Shown one piece after another: positions 1 through 9,449 of a stretch of 64,000 bases of DNA (within the stretch, counting starts at the first letter, position 1; every line of letters starts with the position of its first letter). Source of the stretch: Blastobasis lacticolella (lineage: Eukaryota; Arthropoda; Insecta; Lepidoptera; Blastobasidae); assembly GCA_905147135.1 (NCBI GenBank), contig LR990067.1, forward strand, positions 5,456,001 to 5,520,000. Direction: 5' to 3'. Position numbers and translations under genes: made by a program. The notes beneath the pieces are model-generated. The model was not told the DNA's origin. It made no database searches and worked only from the letters and a program-made list of their open reading frames with translations.

Positions 1-2
1 TT

Positions 3-141
3 TTAGGCTTAGATCAGTATAGTTATTTTAAAAACCTATCTGGAAATACATTGGATTTGTTATTTTGCAACTTTGGTGTTAGTGTGACACAGTGTATGAC
101 GACCCTTGTAAAATTTTTTGTTAAGCATTTTTGTACCTAAG
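3..141 (+). pseudogene. LINE endonuclease-domain fragment, cut by the window edge
   Basis: From base 3 an open frame reads like the part of a LINE apurinic-type endonuclease between the GDFN and SDH motifs: LGLDQYSYF, then SGNTLDLLF, then VSVTQC. It stops at 139-141 and is followed by an A-rich tract at about 160-182. The fuller copy is at 36146-36540. The clade is probably within the Jockey/CR1 group, which is an inference. Confidence 0.55.
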
Positions 142-179
142 CTTTTGACTTCAGGTGTAATAAATAAAATAAAAAATAA

Positions 180-932
180 AAATTATTGTAGGTAAGTAAG
201 GATATTGGTAAGTAGGTATTTTCTTGATAAAGAGTCTTCGTTTAAATTTACAAATGATTACATCGATACGAAGTATTTGTATTTATTACGAGTAAGTATT
301 TTAAGTAAGGAAGAACATTGTTACGTATTTTTGGTATTAAGTCTTAGTTTTATTTTACGTAGGTGTGGTTAAACGTATGTATTTAAAAGGGAATTAATGA
401 ACAAATAAATACAAATACATAGAACATTACATCATGTTAAAAAAGTACAACAACAAAAAAAACACATAACTAACCTACAGATAATACAAAACTAAACTAA
501 AGGTGATTTACAAATATCACTCGACAAATAATTATAGCCCGCCTCTGATAGTACCTGGGGCAAAGGTGCCCATCACGCTTGTGTGGTTTAGTCAATATAA
601 TTTATATATTTTTTTCGTATTATGGTAAGTATTTTATGTATATAGGTAACTATTCGTATTTTTGTTATTATTATAACTGTGGCTTTAGTTACAAAGAATG
701 TAGGGAATATAGGAAACTTATTTTAATATTTATCGACCATGATATCGTAATTTTTTGGACACCGATGAACTCTGTGAACCTGTGATTTGATGTAAGTAGT
801 ATGTAATTTATAAAATATCGAATTTAAAAATGTATTTATTTAATATAGAGCATAAGCAATGAATTAGTATATAATTAATAATAGGTACAATAATAATAAT
901 TAGTGTAATGTTCTCGTAATAGTAGGTAGTTG
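180..932. repeat. AT-rich paralogous unit, older tandem copy 1
   Basis: This tract is non-coding. Together with 3164-3245 and 4089-4205 it is a diverged version of 4806-4905 plus 7605-8620. Shared landmarks in the same order include the gtaggtatttt block, the tatcgaccatgatatcgt block (near 735 and 8065), the AT block ending ataataggtac, and the ttgtatgcatatacc block (near 3177 and 8358). The duplicated arm therefore already contained an older tandem duplication. Confidence 0.7.
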
Positions 933-1073
933 TGATGTGTTTGTATCTACCTTCCTATGTATATATCTACCTTCATTGCGCGCGCGCTGTGCCGCCGCGT
1001 CCAAGTACCTACTTACGTTAGTAATAAATCGGCATCCTAACGAAACGGTGATTTACTATATCCATACAGTTCA
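933..1073 (+). repeat. 5' LTR of the deleted gypsy element, left copy
   Basis: This 141-bp LTR starts TGATGTG and ends GTTCA. Compared with the 3' LTR it has about 30 extra bases (roughly 1021-1050). It contains a cgcgcgcgc run and a block matching the 3' LTR from ttttactatatcc onward. Confidence 0.8.
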
Positions 1074-1103
1074 TTGGCGACGAGGATGGGATATAGTAAA
1101 ACA

Positions 1104-1982
1104 CCTTGGTTGCACATAGCACAGAGCTGCGCGGATGGTCGCGAACGCCCGCTAGCTTACGGATCACGGTCGCTCACGGCCAGTGAGCGAAATTATAGCC
1201 AGATGCAAAAAGAGGCCACAGCTATTATTTTCGGAGTAAAAAAGTTCCATCAATACCTATATGGTCGCGATGAACAATTTATTTTAAAAACGGACCATAG
1301 GCCCCTTGTCTCGATATTTAACAATCAAACGGGTATCTCGGTAACAACCGCATTGAGATTGCAACGGTATGCAATTATTTTATCTGCCTACAACTTTTCA
1401 CCGCAATACATTACGGGCGAGAACAATGTAGTCGCCAATTATTTTTCTCGTTCTCCCTTAGACGCTACGACTTGTAAAAGCGACTATGAATATGACAGTT
1501 ATTGTTCATTGAAGTTTCTAGATACTAATTTGCCAGCCTTATTGCTTAAAGACATTCAAATGGCAACCGAAAGAGATGAAAAATTGCAGACCGTTATTAA
1601 GTACATGAACCAAGGTTGGCCCCGGGTGATAAAAGGTACATCGATTTTACCATATTTTCGCTGTAAAACAGATTTACAATATGAAAAAGGATGTCTGTTG
1701 CGAGATCATAAGGTTGTTATTCCTCTATCATTAAGAAAACGTCTAATGAATGACTTACACGGCTCGCACATAGGAATAGTTAAAATGAAATCCAATGCAC
1801 GCAGTAGGTTTTGGTGGCCGGCCGGTTTGGTGGGCGTGCGACACCTGCGCGGGAGTGCGGCCCATGCCGCCGCGCGCCACCCCCGCGCCCTGGCCGCGCC
1901 CCGCCGGGCCCTGGCAGCGGGTGCTTATCGACTATATGTCCTTAGGCCAACAGGTATATTTAATTGTAGTAGATGCTTATAG
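1104..1982 (+). pseudogene. Ty3/gypsy pol remnant: RNase H and integrase zinc-binding start
   Basis: The frame opens at about 1074, inside the primer-binding region. Recognisable pol sequence begins near 1130 (DGRERPLAYGSRSLT). RNase H landmarks follow: YSQMQKEATAI, HQYLYGR, TDHRPL and ITGENNVVANYFSR. The first half of the integrase H2C2 finger is present (LHGSHIG). Around 1800-1840 the true frame is lost, and the last 55 or so codons are a GC-rich out-of-frame read. The right-arm copy has the same lesion. It is not functional. Confidence 0.8.
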
Positions 1983-2211
1983 CAAATGGCTAGAGTGTTT
2001 ACAAATGCGACAGGGCACTACAACACGCGCTTTAATAAATAAATTGAAACATATTTTTTCAGTTTTTGGTATACCTAATTTAATAGTGTCAGATAACGAC
2101 GTAAAGATAAATTCGGCCGAATTCCTCGAGTTTTGTTCTAGTAATGGCATTAAGTATATGACATCGCCAATTTACCATCTATCAGTAATGGTCAAGCAGA
2201 AAATTCAGTAA
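1795..2211 (+). pseudogene. Ty3/gypsy integrase core, frame-shifted
   Basis: This frame supplies the second half of the H2C2 finger (CDTC) and the integrase core: VLIDYMS with the first acidic residue, then VVDAYSKW, then VSDNDVKINS with the second. It then breaks at about 2178, where the left copy lacks one c that the right copy has (38580). The break comes just before the NGQAEN block that holds the catalytic glutamate. The stretch from 1815 to 1920 is very GC-rich compared with its surroundings. Confidence 0.8.
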
Positions 2212-2225
2212 GGACATGTAAAAAA

Positions 2226-2951
2226 ATGTTAAAATGTATTCTTAAAGAAAATTTGTCACAAGAAATTGTCCATGAAAAACTACTTGGTTGTTTATTTGAA
2301 TTTCGCAATACGGTGCACTGTGCCACAGGCGAATCTCCGGCAATGTTAATGTTTGGGAGAAAATTACGTTCTAGGTTAGATCTAATTTCACCATACAATA
2401 CTGTTAAAACTAAGCCAGACGATAATCTGGAACATCATAGACATTTCCAAATCGGAGATTTTGTTTAGGTACGGTGGTACGCCGCTAGGAAGGAAAGTTG
2501 GCAGTTAGGAAAGGTTATCAAAATAATAGGTAAAAGAATGTATAAATTACACATGTGCAAAAAGGATGTTGAATGTATTAGACACATATATCAGTTGATA
2601 AAATGTAAAAATCAGTACTATAACAGTAACTTGTCGGAAGACTCATTCTTACCGTCCGCAGGGGTAGCATCTCCTTCTCTTTCCCCTGATAAGCGAGAGG
2701 GAAATGTTACGTCTCGGGTGAGAGATCGGGGCGCTAACGAGGATGTTAGGGAAGAGTGGCAAGATTGTGAGAGTGAGGACACGGAAGTTTCTGTAGGCAC
2801 TGACCCGGTGTTAATGCCTAATATTCCTCGTTCTAATTTACCTACATCTACTGAGACAGACCTCGACCGTACAGTCTCCCAAAGAACACCTCCCGTGGTT
2901 GCCCCTACATTGCGCCCTAGAAAAGTAGTCGATTATAAAAAATATTACTGA
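2226..2951 (+). pseudogene. Ty3/gypsy integrase C-terminus and pol tail
   Basis: The first part (2226-2468) continues the integrase after the 1-bp deletion: KKMLKCIL, LFEFRNTVHCATGESPA, then FQIGDFV. A stop codon at 2466-2468 replaces a tryptophan codon that the right arm still has. After it come the chromodomain-like linker and a 137-residue acidic tail (2538-2951) ending LRPRKVVDYKKYY, typical of gypsy pol C-termini. Confidence 0.7.
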
Positions 2952-3044
2952 TTATTAATTCTGTTACACTTTTGTTAGTCATAATTTATCATACTATAAT
3001 CTTTACTGTTTTGTTGTCAGGTTCCAAAATTAACGTTTTAGGAA

Positions 3045-3163
3045 TGATGTGTTTGTATCTACCTTCCTATGTATACACTACCTACCTTCATTGCGCGCGC
3101 GTTGTGCCGCCGCGTCCAAGTACCTACTTACGTCAGTGTGTTTTACTATATCCATACAGTTCA
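3045..3163 (+). repeat. 3' LTR of the deleted gypsy element, left copy
   Basis: This 119-bp LTR matches 933-1073 except for the missing 30-base block. It is preceded by an ordinary sequence here. In the right arm the corresponding stretch is ggaggaa, which looks more like a polypurine tract. Confidence 0.8.
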
Positions 3164-3253
3164 AGTTGACAAAATGATTGTATGCATATACCTTCCTGTA
3201 TTATATTGTTTTCTATTTTTTATATAGGTATTGTATATATTTTTGATTGTGTA

Positions 3254-4086
3254 GGGGAAGGAAGGGCAAGATGAATATAGCGGGCAACACGAATCATTCC
3301 CGTAGGTTCTTTCTACTCGTTCCGTACATGAAAGTACCTACGCGGCGGGACGCGCGGGGCGGGCCGACTTCACAGGCCCGTGCGAACTCGGCTGCCGTGG
3401 GGTGAGCGCGCGTTTTAGTGACGAGAAACAGAATTGACGCAAGAAAATAAAATATTTTGTCACCATAAGTTTTAACATTTTTTATTATATAATTCGTATA
3501 TATTGATGATAAACGTTGCTTCTGTTGCCTTATCTTATGTTAATTAAGCTGTAATGAAGCATCTTTCATCACCGAAACAAATAAATTTTTAGGATATTTT
3601 TTTATCTATCAAATGCCAAGCGGGCAAGACGAATATGACCATATACACTAATAGAAAATAATAGAAAACAATCGGCTCTCGCTGGTTCTGAACTCGGCCG
3701 TGATTATTACTGCACACTTTGCAAAGAAAAATATATCTATCCCCCACCTGAGGATTGGATACAATGTTCCGAGTGCGAAGAGTGGACTCACGAAGCGTGC
3801 TCTTCGTATATTGGGTCTGGAACATACTTTTGTGACGATTGTCAAGACTAGTAATGATTATTATATGCCCGAACCATCTTGCCCTATATGGACGGGCAAG
3901 ATGGCTCAAAACAATTATTTTACATGATGATCTCATGCCCAGGTTGTGATTTCTATTTTAAGCATTTGTAAAATTATTTTGATAGTAGTGTCAATTATTA
4001 TAAAAATAAAAGTTTCGTTAATCTCTGCAACATGCTTGTTTTTCTTACGATTCTTGTTAGATGAACCAACTTGCCCTCCCCACCCC
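3254..4086 (+). mobile_element. Pogo-like (Tc1/mariner superfamily) DNA transposon relic
   Basis: This 833-bp insertion is private to the left arm. The right arm reads gtgtagatagg at the same spot (45140). It is bounded by a TA duplication (3252-3253 and 4087-4088) and imperfect inverted ends, GGGGAAGGAAGGGCAAG on the left and the complement of GGGGTGGGGAGGGCAAG on the right. The motif gggcaag recurs inside. It carries only the tail of a transposase (3672-3851), so it is a deletion derivative. TA target, G-rich ends and the zinc-finger tail together favour a pogo/Tigger relative. Confidence 0.75.
3672..3851 (+). pseudogene. PHD-like zinc finger from a pogo-type transposase C-terminus
   Basis: Codons from about 3702 to the stop at 3849-3851 read as a PHD-type finger: CTLC, then EDWIQCSECEEWTHEAC, then FCDDC. 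The order C-x2-C, W-x-x-C-x2-C, H-x2-C and C-x2-C is that of the PHD finger found at the end of many pogo/Tigger transposases. The DDE domain is absent, so this cannot be a working transposase. The assignment rests on this motif and the TA-flanked ends around it. Confidence 0.7.
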
Positions 4087-4199
4087 TAGATAGGTTAAAA
4101 TTTGGTTAAGTTAGTTAAATGTAAATCTTGGAGTTTCTTATTATGTATATCAATTCTTAATTTTTTCTTAATTAATTATACACATTCTCAATGGTCGAC

Positions 4200-4700
4200 A
4201 TATACAGGTGTAAAAAGACCGCTAGCATTAATTGAAACTATATGTTCTACCTATAAAACTGAACAACTTTCTCCAAGTAACATACCCGCGGAAATGACTT
4301 CATAATTTTGCAACCTAAAATAAATAATTAATTGCGACGCGCAATGTTCATCGTCCGGCGCACGCCTCTCGCTCGCCCACGTGACAAGTGGCCACTGACG
4401 TCGCACGGCCGGCCGGCCTGCACGCTTTACATTGCGCGCTTTTAGTTAACTTGATTTATTTCAACTTAAATTTGAACTTTGAGTGTCTAAATTAATTGTG
4501 ATCGATTTAGTTATCGATACTTGATATTTTTTAGTACAAAAATACAAGTATTTTTTTAAAAAGAAACTCGATTTCTGCCTAAACTATGAGTTCCCGCAGG
4601 TATGTTTCTTAAAGAAAGTTGTTCAGTTTCATGGGCAAAATATGAGGTTTCAATTAATGCTAGCTTTTTTTTTACACCTATCAATCTCCGATAATTTATA
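4200..4700. repeat. Inverted repeat with GC-rich centre
   Basis: The arm at about 4200-4305 is repeated in inverse orientation at about 4577-4705. Both arms hold ctagcattaattgaaac and ctgaacaactttct. The centre (4330-4440) is a GC-rich island with gcgcaatg near one end and cattgcgc near the other. Translated outward, both arms keep a similar peptide (ALIET, TEQLS, NIPA), suggesting that a once-coding segment was duplicated head to head. The whole block is present in the right arm at 45270-45760. Confidence 0.6.
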
Positions 4701-4804
4701 TACTCTTGTAGTGGTTCGTAAGTAACGTATCTGAAGACTACGATATGACTGCTGGCGTATTCTATCATTTGAACGAGTTTGATCTCCGATATCTCCCTAA
4801 TCAA
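4556..4804 (-). pseudogene. Unrecognised coding-like segment with LVQMIEY motif
   Basis: The minus-strand frame of 82 codons contains KLVQMIEYASSHIVVFRYV followed by TYEPLQEYI. Related peptides occur at about 9795-9880 (minus, IVQMIECGSGHIAGLKYV) and at 56895-56984 (plus, LVQILECESGHFVVLSYF). The right-arm copy is 45566-45868. Several differences between copies fall on third codon positions, which is what past coding constraint would give. I do not recognise the family. It may be a decayed exon of a repeated gene or of an unidentified transposon protein. Confidence 0.4.
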
Positions 4805-4897
4805 ATAAGGATATTTGTAAGTAGGTATTTTTCTTAATGAAGAGACTTCGTTTAAGTTTACGGATGATTACACCTATACGAAGTATTTGTATTTAAT

Positions 4898-7582
4898 ATG
4901 ATGGGTTACTTCCGGGAGGGCGACCAACTGTCCCTAGGTGGTGTCGGGTTCCTCGTCCACAAATCCCTCGTGAACAACATTGTCAAAATCGAGAGTGTGT
5001 CGTCTAGGGTAGCGTACCTTATACTCAGAATTACCAAGCGGTATTCGTTGAAGGTCATACAGGTCTACGCACCGACTTCGACTCACTCCGACGATGAAGT
5101 GGAGGCTATGTATGAGGATATTTCTACAGCCATGCATACCTCCAAGACACATTATACCGTTGTCATGGGGGATTTCAACGCGAAACTGGGCAAACGAGGC
5201 GGAGACGAGTTGAGAGTGGGGCAATTTGGAGTTGGAAGTCGGAACGCCCGTGGCCAGATGCTGGCCGGCTTTATGGAGAAGGAGGGACTCTTTATGATGA
5301 ACTCATTTTTCAGGAAGCCGGATCATCGCAGATGGACGTGGGTTAGTCCCGATGGTGTCACAAAAAATGAGATTGACTTCATCCTATCTACGAAACGGCA
5401 TATATTCAATGATGTCTCGGTGATCAATAGCGTTAAAATTGGCAGTGATCACCGCTTGGTAAGAGGCACATTGAATATTAATCCCCAGCTGGAAAGATCG
5501 AGATTGATGAGGTCCACGCTCCGGCCTGTACCCATCCAAATCCAAAACCCCGAGAGCTTTCAACTCAAATTACAAAATCGCTTCGAGTGCCTAGGAGAGT
5601 GCGTCGACGTGGACGACTATAATAACCGGTTCGTGGAAACTGTCTATACGGTTGGGTCAAAGTTTTATAAGGCCTGCCGTACAAACAGAACAAACAAAAT
5701 CTCTGACGATACCCTCAAACTCATCGAAGAAAGACGCGGAATGACTCTGCAATCCCCTGATGATGTCTCTCAATTTAGGCGACTTAATCGACAGATCTCC
5801 AAGTCTCTGACTCGCGACATACGCCGCTTTAATACTACCAATATTGAGGCGGCGATCGAGCGGAACAAAGGCTCTAAAGTCTTTGCGAGAGATCTGTCGA
5901 TTGGACAGAGCCAGTTGACGAGACTGAAAACGGATGACGGCAGAGTTGTTTCGACCAAGTCCGAGGTTTTGAGGGAAGTCGAGAGGTTCTATGGACAGTT
6001 ATACACGACAACACGGGCACCTGTTACCAGTATGGCAAAAGACCCCAGAGCCAAGTTGACCCGACACTACACCGAAGATATCCCAGACATCAGCCTGTAC
6101 GAGATTAGTATGGCTCTCAAACAGCTTAAGAACAACAAGGCGCCGGGTGATGATGGAATTACGGCTGAGCTTCTGAAAGCTGGTGGCAAACCTGTGCTTA
6201 AGACCCTTCAGAAGCTGTTCAATTCCGTCATCCTCGAGGGCAAAACGCCGGAAGCATGGCACAGAAGCATAGTGATATTGTTCTTCAAGAAAGGTGATAA
6301 GGCTCTCTTGAAGAACTTCAGACCAATATCGCTACTGACCCATGTCTATAAGCTGTTTTCGAGAGTCATTACGAATCGTCTCGCACGCAGGTTTGATGAC
6401 TTCCAGCCTCCCGAACAAGCCGGATTCCGAAAAGGTTTTAGTACCATAGACTACATACATACGCTGCGGCAGGTTGTACAGAAGACCGAAGAGTATAACC
6501 GGCCATTATGCTTGGCGTTTGTGGACTATGAGAAAGCCTTCGATTCGATCGAAACTTGGGCGGTGCTCCAGTCTCTACAGCGGTGCCAAATTGACTATCG
6601 ATATATCGAAGCATTGAAGTGTTTGTACAAAAACGCCACTATGTCAGTTCGTCTCCAGGACAAGACCACAGAACCTATTCAGCTGCAGCGAGGTGTTAGA
6701 CAAGGTGATGTCATATCTCCGAAGTTGTTTACCGCTGCACTGGAGGATATCTTTAGGCTTCTGGACTGGGACGGACTTGGCATCAATATTAACGGCGAGT
6801 ACCTCACGCACCTCAGATTTGCTGACGATATCGTAGTCATGGCTGAAACCCTGGAAGACTTGGGCAAAATGCTCGATGACCTCTGTAGTGCCTCTCAACA
6901 AGTAGGTCTTAAAATGAACATGGACAAGACGAAAATTATGTCGAATGTCCATGTTGTGCCTACTCCAGTGACAGTTGGAGGCACTCCACTTGAAGTTGTT
7001 GACGACTATACATACCTAGGACAAATAGTCCGGCTAGGTAGGTCCAATTTCGAGAAAGAGGTCAATCGACGAATCCAATTCGGTTGGGCAGCGTTCGGGA
7101 AGCTACGCCACATATTTTCGTCCCAATTACCGCAGTGTCTCAAGACGAAGGTCTTTGACCAATGTGTGTTGCCAGTGATGACTTACGGAGCTGAAACGTG
7201 GCCACTCACTATGGGCCTTATAAGAAAGCTCACTGTTACCCAAAGGGCAATGGAAAGAGCTATGCTCGGAGTTTCTTTGCGCGATCGAGTCAGAAATGAG
7301 GAGATCCGCAAGCGAACCAAGGTCACCGACATAGCTCTAAGGATTGCCAGACTGAAGTGGCAGTGGGCAGGGCACATAGCTCGAAGAACAGATGGCCGAT
7401 GGGGCAGTAAAGTTCTCGAGTGGCGACCACGTACCGGTAGACGCAGCGTGGGTAGGCCTCCTACAAGGTGGACCGACGACCTGGTAAGGATCGCTGCCAG
7501 CTGGATGCGGAAAGCACAGGACCGGTCTTTGTGGAGATCTCTGGGGGAGGCCTATGCCCAGCAGTGGGCGTCTTCTGGCTGA
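4898..7582 (+). CDS. RTE-type endonuclease-reverse transcriptase, N-terminally truncated
   Basis: The protein has 894 residues and no internal stop. An apurinic-type endonuclease occupies about 1-195, with VVMGDFNAK near 88-96 and SDHRLV at 183-188. The reverse transcriptase spans roughly 400-690: NFRPISLL (473-480), FVDYEKAFDS (541-550) with the first catalytic aspartate, RGVRQGDVISP (598-608), and FADD (641-644) with the catalytic pair. The C-terminal RTE domain has IARLKWQWAGHIARR (816-830) and GRPPTRW. The ATG is not the element's own: it comes from the target duplication and happens to be in frame. The missing N-terminus includes endonuclease residues, so activity is doubtful, but the frame shows little decay. 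Confidence 0.9.
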   Translation: MMGYFREGDQLSLGGVGFLVHKSLVNNIVKIESVSSRVAYLILRITKRYSLKVIQVYAPTSTHSDDEVEAMYEDISTAMHTSKTHYTVVMGDFNAKLGKRGGDELRVGQFGVGSRNARGQMLAGFMEKEGLFMMNSFFRKPDHRRWTWVSPDGVTKNEIDFILSTKRHIFNDVSVINSVKIGSDHRLVRGTLNINPQLERSRLMRSTLRPVPIQIQNPESFQLKLQNRFECLGECVDVDDYNNRFVETVYTVGSKFYKACRTNRTNKISDDTLKLIEERRGMTLQSPDDVSQFRRLNRQISKSLTRDIRRFNTTNIEAAIERNKGSKVFARDLSIGQSQLTRLKTDDGRVVSTKSEVLREVERFYGQLYTTTRAPVTSMAKDPRAKLTRHYTEDIPDISLYEISMALKQLKNNKAPGDDGITAELLKAGGKPVLKTLQKLFNSVILEGKTPEAWHRSIVILFFKKGDKALLKNFRPISLLTHVYKLFSRVITNRLARRFDDFQPPEQAGFRKGFSTIDYIHTLRQVVQKTEEYNRPLCLAFVDYEKAFDSIETWAVLQSLQRCQIDYRYIEALKCLYKNATMSVRLQDKTTEPIQLQRGVRQGDVISPKLFTAALEDIFRLLDWDGLGININGEYLTHLRFADDIVVMAETLEDLGKMLDDLCSASQQVGLKMNMDKTKIMSNVHVVPTPVTVGGTPLEVVDDYTYLGQIVRLGRSNFEKEVNRRIQFGWAAFGKLRHIFSSQLPQCLKTKVFDQCVLPVMTYGAETWPLTMGLIRKLTVTQRAMERAMLGVSLRDRVRNEEIRKRTKVTDIALRIARLKWQWAGHIARRTDGRWGSKVLEWRPRTGRRSVGRPPTRWTDDLVRIAASWMRKAQDRSLWRSLGEAYAQQWASSG

Positions 7583-7596
7583 TGATGATGATGATG
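4906..7596 (+). mobile_element. RTE-clade LINE, 5'-truncated, recent insertion
   Basis: This LINE is present only in the left arm. The right arm has the unoccupied site atgatggg at 45962-45969. Here atgatggg occurs before (4898-4905) and after (7597-7604) the insert, although the boundary with the tail is ambiguous because the tail is a (gat)n run. The ORF runs straight into that tail, with almost no 3' UTR, as is usual for RTE elements. Perhaps the first hundred residues of the usual RTE protein are missing. Confidence 0.9.
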
Positions 7597-7604
7597 ATGA
7601 TGGG

Positions 7605-8640
7605 CAAGTATTTAAAGTGAGTAAAGATATTGGTACGTACTTTTATATTAGGTTTTAGTTTTAGTTTAAATTACATTGACTAAACCACACGGTTTAGTCC
7701 TTGTAATATGAATATTTTTTTTGTATTAAGATAATTATTGTATATAAATAGGTATTCATGTTTTTATTATTATTATGACTGTGGATGTGTTTATATTACT
7801 TTTGTAAGGTATTTAAGATTAGACGTTGTAAGTTTATAATGTTGTGTTTGCTCCTATTTTATTATAAGGACTTTAGTAATTTTTTAAATGTTATTGTAGA
7901 ATCGGAATATTTGACCTTCTTTGGTATTTATTTATTTATTATATATTTGTGCGCTTTCAAACAAATGAGCTTTTGCACCATATGTCACCTTCATATCTAG
8001 GTCTGAGTTTTTGTATACTTTAGTTACTTTAGTTTAGAAAACAGAAAAATTATTTTAATATTTATCGACCATGATATCGTGACGTCCCTAGAGACAATAT
8101 TTAACACCGAAGAACTCTGTGAACATTTGATTTGATTATGGTAATAGGTAATTTTACAAAATATGTATTATATTTATTTTTATACTAAGATAGAGCATTA
8201 GTAATTAATTTGTATATAATTAATAATAGGTACATTTAGTGTTAAGTTAGGTACTATCTAAATTGGGGATTATCAATAACAAGAATTAGTGTAATGCTCT
8301 CGTAACAGTATTTAGGTATTAGGTATTAGGCTCTCGTATTTAGGTAGTTGTCAAAACGGTTGTATGCATATACCATCCTGTAACATAATGTTATTGTTAT
8401 TTATTTTTTATATAGGTTTTGTATATACTTTTAATTGTGTGGAGGTTCAAATTAGGTTGACTTAGTTGAATGTAAATCTTACGAGTTTCTTGTTATATCA
8501 ATAAATATATACCGTGCGTATTACTCCCGTCCACGTCACAGTTTCACACAAAGTCCATCCTTCGGTATTACATCTCTTCCTACTCTAAACACATTCTCAA
8601 TGGTCGACATATATTAAAATCAAACTTCTAAAATTTACAA
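7605..8640. other. AT-rich non-coding tract, older tandem copy 2
   Basis: No convincing gene is present. With 4806-4905 this is the second copy of the unit described at 180-932. It shows what that unit looks like without the gypsy element: near 8340-8365 the sequence taggtagttgtcaaaacggttg is uninterrupted, and it reproduces the site split by the gypsy element at 932/3164. The right-arm equivalent is about 45970-46990. Confidence 0.6.
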
Positions 8641-9441
8641 TGAGCTTGTCAGCTTTAATATATGTCCCACTTATAACTACAGTGTTTTTTATTAGTAAAA
8701 CCTTTATTTTAGTCATTAAGCTACAGAATAATAACAGTGTGAGTATGTACCCAAAACCGCAGTGAAATATATGGACAACGCTAAATTAAGTAAATAAGAG
8801 AATATTAATAAAAAGATATCAATGTCATGTAAAATAAAGTTCTTGGAGGTAGTGCTATCTGTTGGTACATAGGCTATAAAATATTTAAGAGAGACTGGGC
8901 GAAGTGGAGAAGTATTACTTGGTAACCAGACCCTGGCAGCAGCCGGGACTGGTCGTTCAGATGATGATGGAGTATCCAAAGCTGATATTTGTGTAGGAGT
9001 TTATTAGAAAATATATTATCTAGGATAATGATACCACTTTCCATCAGGTGGCCCGCTTGCCTGTTTGCCTACCGTATGACATAAAAAAAAAATTATTGAT
9101 TCTAGTGGACATCATTTAATCAAACAAAAGCATGTTTTAAAGATATTAGGTATAGTTTAATAAGCAATATAATCTATTATAAAATTTAGAGGTAATTATT
9201 TAAACAACATTAGCTGAATTAAACGATATTTTATAATACAAACAAAGTATCATAGGTAAACCAAATTTATACAAAATTCTCACCAAATGTTATGACACAA
9301 TTATCGATCACATAATTAAATATTTACCCTTTAAAAATGGGACAGCGGTATTACGTACGATTCAATAAATAAACAATTATATAAGTAAATAAAACCAATA
9401 CAAAATAGAAAGCAACAATAATACAGTGCAAGTTTGTACTT
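8640..9441. repeat. Sequence block present in three copies
   Basis: This block recurs at about 46980-47760 (right arm) and, more diverged, at 58160-58820. Shared markers include ttaagctacagaataataacag, gagagactgggcgaag and ggtaaccagac. The minus strand has an 87-codon frame (8716-8979) beginning with a Ser/Pro-rich peptide. It is not preserved in the other copies, so I do not call a gene. Confidence 0.7.
9030..9092 (+). mobile_element. LINE or SINE 3' tail insertion
   Basis: The sequence accactttccatcaggtggc and the following ccgtatgacataaaaaaaaa form a 3' tail seen at the end of many lepidopteran retroposons. The same tail ends the fragment at 23926-23983 and occurs in the right arm at 47366-47417. 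The third copy of the block (near 58485) lacks it and reads straight from taggataa to ctagga, so it is an insertion. Confidence 0.7.
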
Positions 9442-9449
9442 AACTCTGT

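Larger units (their letters stand above)
933..3163 (+). mobile_element. Deleted Ty3/gypsy LTR retrotransposon, left copy
   Basis: The element has short LTRs (933-1073 and 3045-3163) that begin TGATGTG and end GTTCA. A 5-bp target duplication, agttg, flanks it at 928-932 and 3164-3168. Directly after the 5' LTR is ttggcgacgaggatgg, which fits a primer-binding site. Gag, protease and reverse transcriptase are missing: the interior jumps from the leader to RNase H, then integrase and the pol tail. It could only have moved with help from another element. The same element at the same site is in the right arm (37330-45050), so the insertion predates the duplication. Confidence 0.85.

Noticed and set aside
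579..785. Tyr/Cys-rich 68-codon ORF
   Set aside because: It is low-complexity, lies in the AT-rich repeat unit and is not kept in the sister unit at 7605-8640.
8716..8979. 87-codon minus-strand ORF starting MDTPSSSERPVPAAARV
   Set aside because: The right-arm and third copies break the frame with deletions, and the second half is plain AT-rich sequence.
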